From an uncultured Pelagibacteraceae bacterium (lineage in GTDB: Bacteria; Pseudomonadota; Alphaproteobacteria; Pelagibacterales; Pelagibacteraceae): DNA of 64,000 bases. The position numbers were made by a program, and so were the translations under genes. Position 1 is the stretch's first letter; every line of letters starts with the position of its first letter. The stretch spans positions 186,001-250,000 of the forward strand of contig CACMSB010000001.1 of the NCBI GenBank assembly GCA_902616245.1. Direction: 5' to 3'. The notes under the pieces were generated by a model, which ran no database searches, was not told where the DNA came from, and saw only the letters and a list, made by a program, of their open reading frames with translations. Of this stretch, positions 27,813 through 37,413 are shown one piece after another.

Positions 27813-29680
27813 GCTATATGCTTAATAGACTTTCTTTTAAGATGAGACAACAAAATATACACCGCTGCGGGGGTTATACCATCAATTCTTAAAGCTTGAC
27901 CCATTGTTTTAGGCCTTATTTTCTTAAATTTTGATTTAACTTCATTAGATAAACCAGCAAAACTATCATAATTCAAATTATCTGGTATAATTAGATTTTC
28001 ATCTCTCTTGAAAGCCAAGATATCAGAATGTTGTTTTTTTAAATATCCTTTATAATGAGAGTTTATTTCAATTTGTTCATCAATTTCACGTGAAATATAT
28101 TTAATTTCTGGCCATATTTCTCTTATTTTGCTCATATTTACTGTTTTTTGTCCTAAAACCTCGTTTGCTGATCTACTAACACCATCTCTAGCTATCTTTA
28201 CACCATATTTTGCAACTTTTGATGGTGTAATCATTAATTTATCCATTTTTGACTGAGTTTTTAATAATTGACTATTTTTTTCATTAAATATTTCTTTTCT
28301 TTCTACTGAGACCACTCCTGCATCAATACCTTTTTGAGTTAATCTTATATCTGCGTTGTCAGCTCTAAGTGTAAGTCTATATTCGGCTCTAGATGTGAAC
28401 ATTCTATAAGGTTCAGCTACACCTTTAGTAACTAAATCATCTATCATTACTCCTATATAAGCATCCGATCTTTGAAGAATGAATGGTTCTTTTCCTTTAA
28501 TTGCTAAAGAAGCATTTATGCCGGCAATCAATCCTTGGGCAGCCGCCTCCTCATAACCAGTTGTTCCATTAATTTGACCTGCAAGAAAAAGATTTTTAAT
28601 TTTTTTAGTCTCTAAAGTTAAAAATAGTTCTCTTGGATCAATAAAATCGTATTCAATTGCATATCCAGGCCTTATGATTTTTACATTCTCTAAACCATTG
28701 ATTTTACTACAAATTTCTTGCTGAATGTGAGCCGGTAAAGAAGTCGATATACCATTTGGGTAAATTGTATTATCATTTAACCCTTCTGGCTCTAGAAAAA
28801 TTTGGTGTCGCTCTTTATCTGCAAATTTTTTTATTTTATCTTCTATTGATGGACAATATCTTGGACCCACTCCTTTTATATTTCCTGAATACATAGCGCT
28901 CTTTTTAATATTTTTAGATATAATTTTGTGAACAGCATCATTAGTATATGTCATTCTACATGATATTTGTTTATTTAGATTTTTTTTAGTTAAGAATGAA
29001 AAAAAATATGGTTCTTTATCTGCATGTTGCTCCTCTAGGTTTTTAAAATTTATAGTACGAGCATCTAACCTTGGAGGGGTTCCTGTTTTTAATCTTCCTA
29101 TTTTAAAATTATACTTTTCTAATTGCTCGCTCAAGCCTGTTGAGGGTTTTTCTTTGTACCTACCCGCTGGAATCTTTTCTTCACCAATATGTATCAAACC
29201 ATTTAAAAAAGTTCCTGTTGTTAAAATTATCTTTGAAGATTTTATTTCATTACCTGACTTCGTTATAAAGCCTACTATATAGTTATTTTTAAATATAAAC
29301 TTAATTACAGGATCAGAAAAAATGCTTAGATTACAATAGTTTACAAGTTTTTCTTGCATATATTTTTTATAAAGTGATCTATCACTTTGAGTTCTAGGCC
29401 CGCGAACAGCAGGGCCTCTGCTTCTATTCAATAGCCTAAATTGAATTCCAGATTTATCTGCTACCTCACCCATTACACCATCAAGTGCATCTATTTCTCT
29501 TACCAAATGTCCTTTACCCAATCCTCCAATTGCTGGGTTACAAGACATTTCACCAATAGTATCAAATTTGTGAGTGAATAATGCAGTATTAACACCTAGT
29601 CTCGCTGCAGCTGCAGCTGCCTCACAACCTGCATGACCGCCCCCTATTACGACGACATCATATTTTAATTCATTTTTCAT
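27809..29680 (-). CDS. mnmG: tRNA uridine-5-carboxymethylaminomethyl modification enzyme MnmG
   Basis: A 623-residue FAD protein: [19 protein letters not shown] (11-29) is the dinucleotide fold, [19 protein letters not shown] (47-65) a signature, and TGTPPRLD and [12 protein letters not shown] are conserved. With MnmE it modifies wobble U34 of several tRNAs. A parS-like motif occurs in the codons for YISREI near the C-terminus. The length is normal. Confidence 0.98.
   Translation of the reverse strand: MKNELKYDVVVIGGGHAGCEAAAAAARLGVNTALFTHKFDTIGEMSCNPAIGGLGKGHLVREIDALDGVMGEVADKSGIQFRLLNRSRGPAVRGPRTQSDRSLYKKYMQEKLVNYCNLSIFSDPVIKFIFKNNYIVGFITKSGNEIKSSKIILTTGTFLNGLIHIGEEKIPAGRYKEKPSTGLSEQLEKYNFKIGRLKTGTPPRLDARTINFKNLEEQHADKEPYFFSFLTKKNLNKQISCRMTYTNDAVHKIISKNIKKSAMYSGNIKGVGPRYCPSIEDKIKKFADKERHQIFLEPEGLNDNTIYPNGISTSLPAHIQQEICSKINGLENVKIIRPGYAIEYDFIDPRELFLTLETKKIKNLFLAGQINGTTGYEEAAAQGLIAGINASLAIKGKEPFILQRSDAYIGVMIDDLVTKGVAEPYRMFTSRAEYRLTLRADNADIRLTQKGIDAGVVSVERKEIFNEKNSQLLKTQSKMDKLMITPSKVAKYGVKIARDGVSRSANEVLGQKTVNMSKIREIWPEIKYISREIDEQIEINSHYKGYLKKQHSDILAFKRDENLIIPDNLNYDSFAGLSNEVKSKFKKIRPKTMGQALRIDGITPAAVYILLSHLKRKSIKHIA
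28082..28097 (-). promoter_or_regulatory. Second, weaker parS-like site within mnmG
   Basis: AATTTCACGTGAAATA has the invariant 12-base core TTTCACGTGAAA of parS and matches 13 of 16 positions. It lies 317 bases from the stronger site. ParB binding is plausible but not certain because both outer half-site positions differ. Confidence 0.6.
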
Positions 29681-29756
29681 AAGTGTAATTTATTATTCAA
29701 CAAGAATTTTACAAGTAAACACTTATAATTGTTAAAAAAGCTAATATTACCAATGA

Positions 29757-31088
29757 TTATTTGCCTATACAAAAATCGTCAAAAATTGAACCCAATATCT
29801 CCTCAACATCTACTTTACCTACAATTTTTCCTAAGTATCTAGTTGCTAACCTTAAGTCTTCAGCTAACTTATCAAAATCTTCAATTAATTTTTTTTCCTC
29901 AAAATTTTTTAAATGTTCAACACACTTTTCAAGATTATCTCTATGTCTTTGTCTTGTAATAAAAATATCCTGAGATAAAAGAAATTTATTTTTTAATCTC
30001 TCCTTGATCATGTTTATAAGTTTCTCTAAATTTTTTTCCTCCTTTATTGAAATATAAATTGGATTATGTTTTTTAATTTCTTTTCCTATTTTCTGAATTC
30101 CCAGATCCGTTTTATTTATAACTACAATTGATTTTTTTAAAGCTAAATGATTAAAAAAGTCAGTAAAATCAACAGTTTTGGGCTCAAAAACTATTAGGTT
30201 TAAGTCTGCAATTTCAGCTTTATTTAAAGCTAACTTTATACCTTTTTTTTCGATTTCGTCTTTTGAGCTCCTTATGCCCGCAGTATCTGAAATCACAACC
30301 GGATAACCATCCAAGTTTAAATGTACCTCTATAACATCTCTAGTCGTCCCTGCAAATTCTGAAACTATTGCAACATCTCTTTTTGATAAGTAATTCAATA
30401 AAGATGATTTACCTGCATTTGTAGGTCCAATTATTGCAATTTTAAAACCTTCTCTGATTCTTTCTCCGGTTCTTTGATCATTTAATATTTTCTCTATTTC
30501 TTTTCTAACACCAATAGCTTCTGAATTAATATTTTTTAAAATATCTTTTGGCAATTCATCTTCAGGAAAATCTATTTTAGCCTCAACGTTTGACAAAATA
30601 TTTAATAATCTTTTCCTCAAAGAATTAAATTTGTCTGAACTTTTTCCAGACATAATTTTTATAGCTTGTTGTCTTTGAATTTCTGTTTCTGAAGAAATCA
30701 AATCTGATATGCTTTCGGCTTTAAGCAAATTTATTTTACCATTTTGAAAAGCTATTTTTGTAAACTCTCCAGGTTCTGCCAATCTACAACCTTCAATTTT
30801 AGATATTGATGATTGAATAGCTTCTACCACTGCTTTGCTACCATGAACATGGAATTCGGCCATGTCCTCGCCTGTGTAGCTGTTTGGTCCGGGAAACCAT
30901 ATTAATATTCCTTCGTCAATAAGCTCATTATCATTGATTTTATTGAACTTCCTATTAGTTGCCACCCTTGGTTTGGGTGGCTCATGGTCTGTGAGATTTA
31001 AAATTACTTTTTTTGTATCTGGACCAGATACTCTTATAACTGATATTCCCGCCAAACCAGGGCCTGAGGATAGGGCATATATTGTCAT
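29757..31088 (-). CDS. mnmE: tRNA modification GTPase MnmE
   Basis: The 443-residue protein has an N-terminal tetrahydrofolate-binding domain (TIYALSSGPGLAGISVIRVSG, written only as the block around residues 2-15), a Ras-like G domain (GPTNAGKSS near 222-230, DTAGIR, NKTD) and the C-terminal FCIGK with the catalytic-site cysteine motif CxGK. It works with MnmG to form cmnm5U34 or related wobble nucleosides. It is divergent from the sulfotransferase gene with 46 bases between starts. Confidence 0.97.
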   Translation of the reverse strand: MTIYALSSGPGLAGISVIRVSGPDTKKVILNLTDHEPPKPRVATNRKFNKINDNELIDEGILIWFPGPNSYTGEDMAEFHVHGSKAVVEAIQSSISKIEGCRLAEPGEFTKIAFQNGKINLLKAESISDLISSETEIQRQQAIKIMSGKSSDKFNSLRKRLLNILSNVEAKIDFPEDELPKDILKNINSEAIGVRKEIEKILNDQRTGERIREGFKIAIIGPTNAGKSSLLNYLSKRDVAIVSEFAGTTRDVIEVHLNLDGYPVVISDTAGIRSSKDEIEKKGIKLALNKAEIADLNLIVFEPKTVDFTDFFNHLALKKSIVVINKTDLGIQKIGKEIKKHNPIYISIKEEKNLEKLINMIKERLKNKFLLSQDIFITRQRHRDNLEKCVEHLKNFEEKKLIEDFDKLAEDLRLATRYLGKIVGKVDVEEILGSIFDDFCIGK

Positions 31089-31134
31089 TGTAATAATTAT
31101 AGCTAGTATTGAATTTAAATATATATAATTTTCT

Positions 31135-31971
31135 ATGATTATTTGGATTTCATCTTATCCTAAAAGTGGGAATACCTGGCTTAGATCATTATTAACCTCA
31201 TATTATTTTTCAGAAGATGGAAAATTTGATTTTGGGTTGTTAAAAAACATTAAACAATTTCCTAGCAAAGATTTTTTTAGTAAAAGAGTAGAGAGTATTG
31301 ATGAAGCTGCAAAAAACTGGTTAATCATTCAAAAAAAAATCAAAGATTTAAAGAAAGCTCGTTTTTTAAAAACACATAATGTATTTGGATCGTACAAAGG
31401 AAATAACTTTACATCACAAGAATTTACATTAGGTGCAATCATAGTTGTTAGAGATCCAAGAAATGTTATCACTTCATTAATGAACCATTATTCATCAAAT
31501 GAGGATGAGGCTCTAGAGATGATAAAAAGCGTTTATAGAAACTTAAAAGACAAAAAAGATATAGATAATTATGCTAGTTATTCTTTTATAAGTTCTTGGG
31601 CAAACAATTATAATTCCTGGAAAAATTCAAACATAAAAAATAAATTAGTTATTAAATACGAGGAATTAGAGAACAATCCTGTAGATACTTTTAAAAATGT
31701 TATTATTTTTATAAATAATTTGCTTAATAATAAAGCTCAAGTCGATGTTAAAAAATTGAATAAATCTATACAAAGTACAAAATTTGATAAAATGAAAAAA
31801 ATGGAGGAAAAAAAAGGTTTTGATGAAGCTATATACTCATCTGATGGAAGTAAGAAACCTTTCTTCAATTTAGGTCGAAAAAATAATTATAAGAATTTAC
31901 TAAGCAAGGAAACTACAAAAGAAATTGAAGATGCTTTCAATAAAGAAATGGTGGAATTGGGATATTTATAG
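31135..31971 (+). CDS. Sulfotransferase-domain protein (PAPS-dependent type)
   Basis: A 278-residue protein with the 5'-phosphosulfate loop YPKSGNTWLR (8-17) and the 3'-phosphate-binding block VVRDPRNVITS (about 104-114), characteristic of PAPS-dependent sulfotransferases. KTHN (79-82) supplies a candidate catalytic His. It may sulfate a surface glycan or small molecule; the acceptor is unknown. It interrupts the mnmE-rho neighbourhood on the opposite strand and ends 3 bases before rho. Confidence 0.85.
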   Translation: MIIWISSYPKSGNTWLRSLLTSYYFSEDGKFDFGLLKNIKQFPSKDFFSKRVESIDEAAKNWLIIQKKIKDLKKARFLKTHNVFGSYKGNNFTSQEFTLGAIIVVRDPRNVITSLMNHYSSNEDEALEMIKSVYRNLKDKKDIDNYASYSFISSWANNYNSWKNSNIKNKLVIKYEELENNPVDTFKNVIIFINNLLNNKAQVDVKKLNKSIQSTKFDKMKKMEEKKGFDEAIYSSDGSKKPFFNLGRKNNYKNLLSKETTKEIEDAFNKEMVELGYL

Positions 31972-31974
31972 TGC

Positions 31975-33246
31975 TTAGGAAGGCTTATTCATTGAATTAA
32001 AAAAGTCTGAGTTATTCTTTGTATCTTTTAACTTTGAATTAATAAACTCAATTGCATCCATTGATCCCATTGGAGCAATAATTCTTCTAAGGACATTCAT
32101 CTTTTGTAGATCGTTTTTTTCAAAAATTAACTCTTCTCTTCTTGTTCCTGATTTTGTTATATCAATTGCAGGAAATATTCTTTTTTCAGATATTTTTCTA
32201 TCTAATATTGTCTCGCTATTTCCTGTTCCTTTAAATTCTTCGAATATAACCTCGTCCATTCTACTGCCAGTATCTATAAGAGCAGTAGCAATAATTGTTA
32301 ATGATCCACCTTCTTCAATATTTCTTGCTGCACCGAAAAATCTCTTTGGTCTTTGTAAAGCATTTGCGTCAACTCCTCCTGTTAGTACTTTTCCTGAACT
32401 AGGGACCACTGCATTATAAGCACGTCCCAATCTTGTTATAGAATCTAAGAGTATAACCACGTCCTTTTTATGTTCGGTTAATCTTTTTGCCTTTTCTATA
32501 ACCATTTCAGCAACAGCAACATGCCTCTGTGCTGGCTCATCAAATGTTGAGCTGATAACTTCACCTTTGACAGTTCTTTGCATATCAGTCACTTCCTCGG
32601 GTCTCTCATCTATTAGTAATACCATTAAATAACACTCAGGATGATTAGCTGTAATAGAGTTTGCTATACTTTGTAAAATCATAGTTTTGCCGGCCTTCGG
32701 AGGCGATATAATTAATGATCTTTGTCCTTTACCAATTGGGCTAACCAAATCAATTAATCTCGGTGTTAGGTCAATTTTTTTTTCAATTTTATTATTATCA
32801 ACTTCCATGACCAATTGTTTGTTCGGGTAAAGCGGTGTTAGGTTATCGAAAGCAATTTTATGTTTAAATTTATCAGTTTCTTCAAAATTAATTTTACTTA
32901 CTTGTAATAATGCGAAGTATCTCTCACCTTCTTTCGGTGCTCTGATAGGTCCTTCGACAGTATCACCAGTTCTTAATCCAAATCTTCGTATTTGATTAGG
33001 GCTTACATAAATATCATCAGCACCAGGCAGGTAATTTGACTCCATTGCTCTTAAAAAACCAAAACCATCTTGCAATAGCTGCAAAACTCCTCCTCCAGTA
33101 ATTTCTTCACCTTTCTCAGCTAATTTTTTTAGTATTGCAAAATAAATTTCTTGTCTTCTTAAAGTACTAGCATTCTCAATTCCAAGTTTTTCAGCCTCTG
33201 TAATGAGTTTTTCTGAGCTTTTTTCTTTGAGTTCTTGAATATTCAT
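31975..33246 (-). CDS. rho: Transcription termination factor Rho
   Basis: A 423-residue hexameric RNA helicase: N-terminal helical domain ([16 protein letters not shown]), the RNA-binding cold-shock-like fold with DGFGFLR, Walker [10 protein letters not shown] (about 180-188), and the Q/R-loop regions [13 protein letters not shown]. With few hairpin terminators in the window, Rho probably ends many transcripts here. The C-terminal 20 residues are asparagine and serine-rich and less conserved. Confidence 0.98.
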   Translation of the reverse strand: MNIQELKEKSSEKLITEAEKLGIENASTLRRQEIYFAILKKLAEKGEEITGGGVLQLLQDGFGFLRAMESNYLPGADDIYVSPNQIRRFGLRTGDTVEGPIRAPKEGERYFALLQVSKINFEETDKFKHKIAFDNLTPLYPNKQLVMEVDNNKIEKKIDLTPRLIDLVSPIGKGQRSLIISPPKAGKTMILQSIANSITANHPECYLMVLLIDERPEEVTDMQRTVKGEVISSTFDEPAQRHVAVAEMVIEKAKRLTEHKKDVVILLDSITRLGRAYNAVVPSSGKVLTGGVDANALQRPKRFFGAARNIEEGGSLTIIATALIDTGSRMDEVIFEEFKGTGNSETILDRKISEKRIFPAIDITKSGTRREELIFEKNDLQKMNVLRRIIAPMGSMDAIEFINSKLKDTKNNSDFFNSMNKPS

Positions 33247-33304
33247 TTTGGGGAAATTTAATTAGATAAATATAATATAATAATGTGTTAACAAGATTTC
33301 AAGC

Positions 33305-33739
33305 CTATAAAGGCTTAAATATTACTACAAAAACAATCAAAATAAGCAAAATTGTTGGTATTTCATTAATAACTCTAAAAAATTTATGAGAATGTTTGTT
33401 TTGATCTAGTTTAAATTGATTTAAAGTTTTGCCTAAGTAAAAGTGATAAACAGTAAGCAAAACAACAAACAATAATTTTAACAACATCCAAGTTTGGCTT
33501 AATTGTTTAAATCCTATTTCATGTATCAAAAGCAGACCAAATATCCATGATAAAATCATGGCCGGTGTCATAATATAAAAAAATAATTTTCTTTCCATGA
33601 CTTTAAATACATCTGAAATTTGGATATCATCTTTATTTTGAGCATGATAAACAAATATTCTTGGAAGATACAACAGACCTGCCATCCAAGAAATTACCGA
33701 AATTAAATGTAAAGATTTAAAAAGAAGATAATAATTCAT
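33305..33739 (-). CDS. hemJ: Protoporphyrinogen IX oxidase HemJ
   Basis: A 144-residue integral membrane protein with four predicted transmembrane helices and the HemJ block LHLISVISWMAGLLYLPRIFVYH (about residues 10-32, with a conserved His and Tyr-Leu-Pro-Arg). HemJ performs the penultimate step of heme synthesis. Its neighbours hemH and hemE confirm the pathway and no hemY/hemG is seen here. It follows hemH by 3 bases. Confidence 0.92.
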   Translation of the reverse strand: MNYYLLFKSLHLISVISWMAGLLYLPRIFVYHAQNKDDIQISDVFKVMERKLFFYIMTPAMILSWIFGLLLIHEIGFKQLSQTWMLLKLLFVVLLTVYHFYLGKTLNQFKLDQNKHSHKFFRVINEIPTILLILIVFVVIFKPL

Positions 33740-33742
33740 AAA

Positions 33743-34732
33743 TTAAATATTTTTTTTGATCAGATTACTTAGCAATTTTATGTGATCATCATTGTCGTTA
33801 AGACACGGAATCATATCAAAATTCTGACCGCCAGCCTCTAAAAAGCTTTCTTTCCCTTGTATCAATATTTCCTCTAATGTCTCTACACAATCTGAAGAAA
33901 ATCCAGGGCATATTGCTAAAACATTCTTTACTCCTTCGTTAGGTAAATTTTCTAATGTCTTGTCTGTATATGGTTTTAACCATTCTTCGGGGCCGAACCT
34001 TGATTGAAAAGTAGTTTTAATTTTAATAAAAGTAAATTTTTCTGAAATTAATCTAGTAGTTTTGTGACAATAACAATGATAAGGGTCCCCTTTATCAAAG
34101 TATTTTTTTGGTATTCCATGATAAGACGCTAGTATTAGGTCTGGCTTCCAATTAATACCTGCTAATTTAGTATTTATAGAATTTACTAGGGCATCAATGT
34201 ATAGTGGATTAGACTCGTAATGAGGTATAATTTTTAATGATGGCTGCCATCTCATTTCCATTAGTGTTCTATAAACTTCATCGCAAACTGTTGCTGTAGT
34301 AGCAGCTGCATATTGAGGATATAATGGTAGAATGACTAAATTTTCGCATCCTGCTTCATGTAATTTTTTTATTTTACTTTTAATACTTGGATTTCCATAC
34401 CTCATTGCAAAGTCTATTATTAAGTTTTCATTTGATATTAAACCCGAGACTTTTTGGGTTTGCATTTGGGTATAATATAATAAAGGAGACATATCTCTAT
34501 CCTTCATCCAAATCTCTTTATAAGCTTTTGCAGTTTTTGATGGTCTTAAGTTTAAAATGATAACATTTAAAATAATTTTCCATAAGATTGGATTAACTTC
34601 TATTACTCTTCTGTCAGACAGGAATTCTTTTAAATATTTTCTGATATCTAACCAATTTGTAGAATCTGGTGTTCCTAGGTTTATGATTAAGGCTCCAGTT
34701 TTTCCAAATTTTACCTCAGGGTGTTTTTCCAT
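33743..34732 (-). CDS. hemH: Ferrochelatase
   Basis: A 329-residue enzyme inserting Fe2+ into protoporphyrin IX. Signatures: LINLGTPDS near the N-terminus, LPLYPQYAAATTATV (about 145-159), SYHGIPKKY with the metal-site His, and CPGFSSDCVETLEEI near the C-terminus. It is likely inner-membrane associated. The start overlaps the hemE stop as TAATG. Confidence 0.97.
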   Translation of the reverse strand: MEKHPEVKFGKTGALIINLGTPDSTNWLDIRKYLKEFLSDRRVIEVNPILWKIILNVIILNLRPSKTAKAYKEIWMKDRDMSPLLYYTQMQTQKVSGLISNENLIIDFAMRYGNPSIKSKIKKLHEAGCENLVILPLYPQYAAATTATVCDEVYRTLMEMRWQPSLKIIPHYESNPLYIDALVNSINTKLAGINWKPDLILASYHGIPKKYFDKGDPYHCYCHKTTRLISEKFTFIKIKTTFQSRFGPEEWLKPYTDKTLENLPNEGVKNVLAICPGFSSDCVETLEEILIQGKESFLEAGGQNFDMIPCLNDNDDHIKLLSNLIKKNI

Positions 34733-35733
34733 TATTTATATTCTCTTACTATTTTTACTAATTCTTCTACCATTTCAATTTTCGTTTCTGGTACTATGCC
34801 ATGCCCCAAGTTAAAAACATAAGGATGATTCTTAAAGGCTTCTAAATATCTGGTTGTTTCTATCTTTAAATTTTCTTTATCTGTTAATAATATTTTTGGG
34901 TCTAATCCTCCTTGTATAGGAATTTGAATATTATCAATTATTTTTTTTGGATCTATATTATAGTCAATATTTACCATATTTGGATTAACGATCTTACAAA
35001 ACTTAGTGTAGTCAGAAATGCCTCTAGGAAAACATATTACTGGAACACCAAGTTTTTTTGTATATTCAACAAGAGATAATGTTGGATTGTATAAATATTT
35101 ATCAAAATCGTTTTTTATTAAACCTGCCCAACTATCAAATATTTGAATTAATGTTGCACCAGCCTTTACTTGATTTTTAATATGAATTTTAACAAATCTA
35201 TCAAGTATAATTAATAGGCTGTCTATTAAATCTAAATTTTCAAAGAAATTTGATGACAGACCTTTTTTTGGTGAAACCTTATTGATCATATAAACAAGTA
35301 AAGTCCAAGGGGCTCCTACAAAACCGATTAAGTCTTTATTTTTTAATTTATGACTTTTGCTTAAATTTTCTAAGAGTTTATAAATCGGAGATAATTTTTC
35401 TGTGAATTTGTGTTCATCTAATTTGGATAAAGCATCTAAGTTTATTTCACCAAGATTTGGTCCAAAATTTTTTTTGAATTCTACATTTTGTCCAAGACCA
35501 TAAGGTACCATTAAGATATCAGAGAATATAATGGCTGCATCGAAGTCGAATCTATCAATTGGTTGTAGTGTTATTTCTTCTGAGAGAATTGGATTTAAGC
35601 ATAGGTCTATAAAATTTGTATTTTTCTCTCTTATCTTTCTAAACTCAGGCAGATATCTTCCTGCCTGCCTCATTAACCATACAGGGTTGAGATCAGTCCT
35701 ATTATTTATTAAACATTCTTTTATTGGCGTCAT
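34732..35733 (-). CDS. hemE: Uroporphyrinogen decarboxylase
   Basis: A heme-pathway enzyme converting uroporphyrinogen III to coproporphyrinogen III. WLMRQAGRYLPEF (about 19-31) is the active-site signature, and FSDILMVPYGLG and GAPWTLLVYM are conserved. I chose the ATG at 35733, where homology begins; a longer frame to 35817 would add 28 hydrophobic residues out of the AT-rich origin region. In Alphaproteobacteria hemE typically flanks the replication origin. Confidence 0.96.
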   Translation of the reverse strand: MTPIKECLINNRTDLNPVWLMRQAGRYLPEFRKIREKNTNFIDLCLNPILSEEITLQPIDRFDFDAAIIFSDILMVPYGLGQNVEFKKNFGPNLGEINLDALSKLDEHKFTEKLSPIYKLLENLSKSHKLKNKDLIGFVGAPWTLLVYMINKVSPKKGLSSNFFENLDLIDSLLIILDRFVKIHIKNQVKAGATLIQIFDSWAGLIKNDFDKYLYNPTLSLVEYTKKLGVPVICFPRGISDYTKFCKIVNPNMVNIDYNIDPKKIIDNIQIPIQGGLDPKILLTDKENLKIETTRYLEAFKNHPYVFNLGHGIVPETKIEMVEELVKIVREYK

Positions 35734-35820
35734 ATATAATAAAATAAATACATTTAGTTTTATTATTAGTATGAATTGTAGATTACGTAAATTACTCAAT
35801 TTAAACACTTTATTCACTTT

Positions 35821-35829
35821 TTATACACA
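35821..35829 (+). promoter_or_regulatory. DnaA box (strong candidate)
   Basis: TTATACACA matches the bacterial DnaA-box consensus TTWTNCACA at all nine positions and lies within the putative origin. Confidence 0.7.
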
Positions 35830-35891
35830 AAGTATTAATAAAAATTATTGAAAACACTCAATTAATTAATGATTTTCAATAATGAGTAAAA

Positions 35892-35900
35892 TGTTGATAA
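35892..35900 (-). promoter_or_regulatory. DnaA box (weaker candidate)
   Basis: Read on the minus strand this is TTATCAACA, one mismatch from TTATCCACA. TTATGAACA follows on the plus strand at 35902-35910, so two imperfect boxes face each other one base apart. Confidence 0.5.
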
Positions 35901-36014
35901 GTTATGAACAATTATAAATATGTTAATTAAATGCTAACAATTAATAAAATTTAGATGAAATCAAAAAATAGGGATTATTTTTTATTTTATAAATAATTTA
36001 TAGACACTTTATAC

Positions 36015-36836
36015 ATGAAAAACACACACCAAGTTTACTTAATATCCGACTCTACTGGTGAAACTCTAGATAGAATATTTATGGCTTTGAAAGCTCAATT
36101 CAATAATTTTAATTATGAGCTAAATCAGTTTTCTTTCACTAGGACTGAAAATCAAATTTTAACAATTTTAAATGATGCTAAAAACCAAGAAAGTCCAATC
36201 ATTCTTTACACGGTCGTTAATAGCAAGTTAGCAAAATTTCTTTCTGACGAAGCTAATAAAAAAAAAATACCATGCTTTGGAGTTCTTGGTGACTTGATTC
36301 TGAATTTTTCAAAAATACTAAATCAAAAAGCAACGCATGAGCCGAGTGCTCAACATGTTTTAGATGAAGATTATTATAAGAGGATTGAAGCTATTCAATT
36401 TACCATGAACCATGACGATGGAAATAACACCTCAAATATATTAGATTCAGACATTATTCTTATTGGTGTTAGCAGAACAAGCAAAACTCCTACTTCTATA
36501 TATCTTGCAAACAAAGGATTAAAAACTTCAAATATACCTCTTGTTAATGAAATGATAATTCCACAAGATGTAATGAAATCAGATTCTTTATGTGTTATCG
36601 GATTAGTAACAGAAGCTGAAAGATTGTTTGATATAAGAAGGAATAGGCTTAATTCTCTAAAAGAAAATGAGGCCTCAGACTATATAAACCTAGAAAAAAT
36701 AAGAGCAGAAGTAGATAGATCAAAAAAAATTTTTAAGAAAAATAAATGGCCAATTATAGATGTAACTAGAAAATCTGTAGAAGAAACGGCCGCATCAGTA
36801 ATAAAAATATACGAAATTAAAAGCAAAAATGTTTGA
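36015..36836 (+). CDS. PPSR family kinase/pyrophosphorylase (pyruvate dikinase regulator)
   Basis: A 273-residue DUF299 protein: ISDSTGETLDRI (10-21), the P-loop GVSRTSKTPTS (151-161) and PLVNE are signatures. Family members reversibly phosphorylate PEP synthase or pyruvate phosphate dikinase using ADP and Pi; which dikinase is the partner here cannot be told. It occupies the position of the gene next to oriC in Caulobacter and overlaps maf by 8 bases. Confidence 0.92.
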   Translation: MKNTHQVYLISDSTGETLDRIFMALKAQFNNFNYELNQFSFTRTENQILTILNDAKNQESPIILYTVVNSKLAKFLSDEANKKKIPCFGVLGDLILNFSKILNQKATHEPSAQHVLDEDYYKRIEAIQFTMNHDDGNNTSNILDSDIILIGVSRTSKTPTSIYLANKGLKTSNIPLVNEMIIPQDVMKSDSLCVIGLVTEAERLFDIRRNRLNSLKENEASDYINLEKIRAEVDRSKKIFKKNKWPIIDVTRKSVEETAASVIKIYEIKSKNV

Positions 36837-37413
36837 AATTATATTAGCCTCAAAAAGCAAAGTAAGAGAAGAAATATTAAAAAAAAATAAAATCAATTGC
36901 AATGTTGAGCCCTCCAATGTTGATGAAGAACCTGTAAAAAATAGCTTAATCAATGAAGGTGTTACGCCTGAAATAATTTCAAAAAATTTGGCAGAACTAA
37001 AAGCAAATAAAGTTAGTCAGAAGTTCACTGATACCTTAGTTTTGGGAGCAGATAGTGTTATTGATTTAAATGGTCAACTAATTTCAAAGCCTAATGATAG
37101 AAATGAGGCTCTTAATATTTTAAAGAGGCTCAATGGAAAAAGCCATAATCTTATTAGTTCAGTTTGTATGTCTAAAAATGGCTCGATGGTTTGGAATTAT
37201 ACCGATAAGGCTTCTCTTACTATGAAGCTTTTATCAGATAACCAATTAAAAGAATACTTACAAAAGATTTCCGATGAGGCTTTGTATTCTTATAATGTAT
37301 ATCAAATAGAAGGAGAAGGAAGAAAATTGTTTAGCAGCATTGATGGAGATGAAGACACTATTATGGGTTTACCAGTTAAAAAAATTAAAGAGTATATAGA
37401 AAATTACAAATGA
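36829..37413 (+). CDS. maf: Maf family nucleoside triphosphate pyrophosphatase
   Basis: A 194-residue Maf protein: ILASKSKVREEIL (3-15) with the S-x-S/K-x-R signature, then GADSVIDLNG and SVCM. Maf enzymes hydrolyse dTTP/UTP or m7GTP and similar nucleotides. It lies in the conserved ppsR-maf-aroE order and overlaps aroE by 4 bases (ATGA). Confidence 0.93.
   Translation: MFEIILASKSKVREEILKKNKINCNVEPSNVDEEPVKNSLINEGVTPEIISKNLAELKANKVSQKFTDTLVLGADSVIDLNGQLISKPNDRNEALNILKRLNGKSHNLISSVCMSKNGSMVWNYTDKASLTMKLLSDNQLKEYLQKISDEALYSYNVYQIEGEGRKLFSSIDGDEDTIMGLPVKKIKEYIENYK

Larger units (their letters stand above)
35734..36014. other. oriC: Probable chromosomal replication origin (oriC)
   Basis: This 281-base non-coding, extremely AT-rich stretch lies between hemE and a PPSR-family gene, the same neighbourhood as the Caulobacter and Rickettsia origins. 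It contains TTATACACA (35821-35829, fits the DnaA box TTWTNCACA), TTATCAACA on the minus strand (35900-35892), TTATGAACA (35902-35910) and TTATTCACT (35810-35818), each one or two mismatches from consensus. Gene directions diverge from here. parABS lies 8 kb away. The assignment rests on synteny plus these boxes. Confidence 0.78.

Noticed and set aside
30934..31128. Plus-strand frame antisense to the mnmE start
   Set aside because: Covers the conserved mnmE N-terminus and has no supporting motif.
35734..35817. N-terminal extension of hemE into the origin region
   Set aside because: The added 28 residues are not part of HemE; homology begins at the ATG at 35733, and the DNA has DnaA-box-like sites just beyond.
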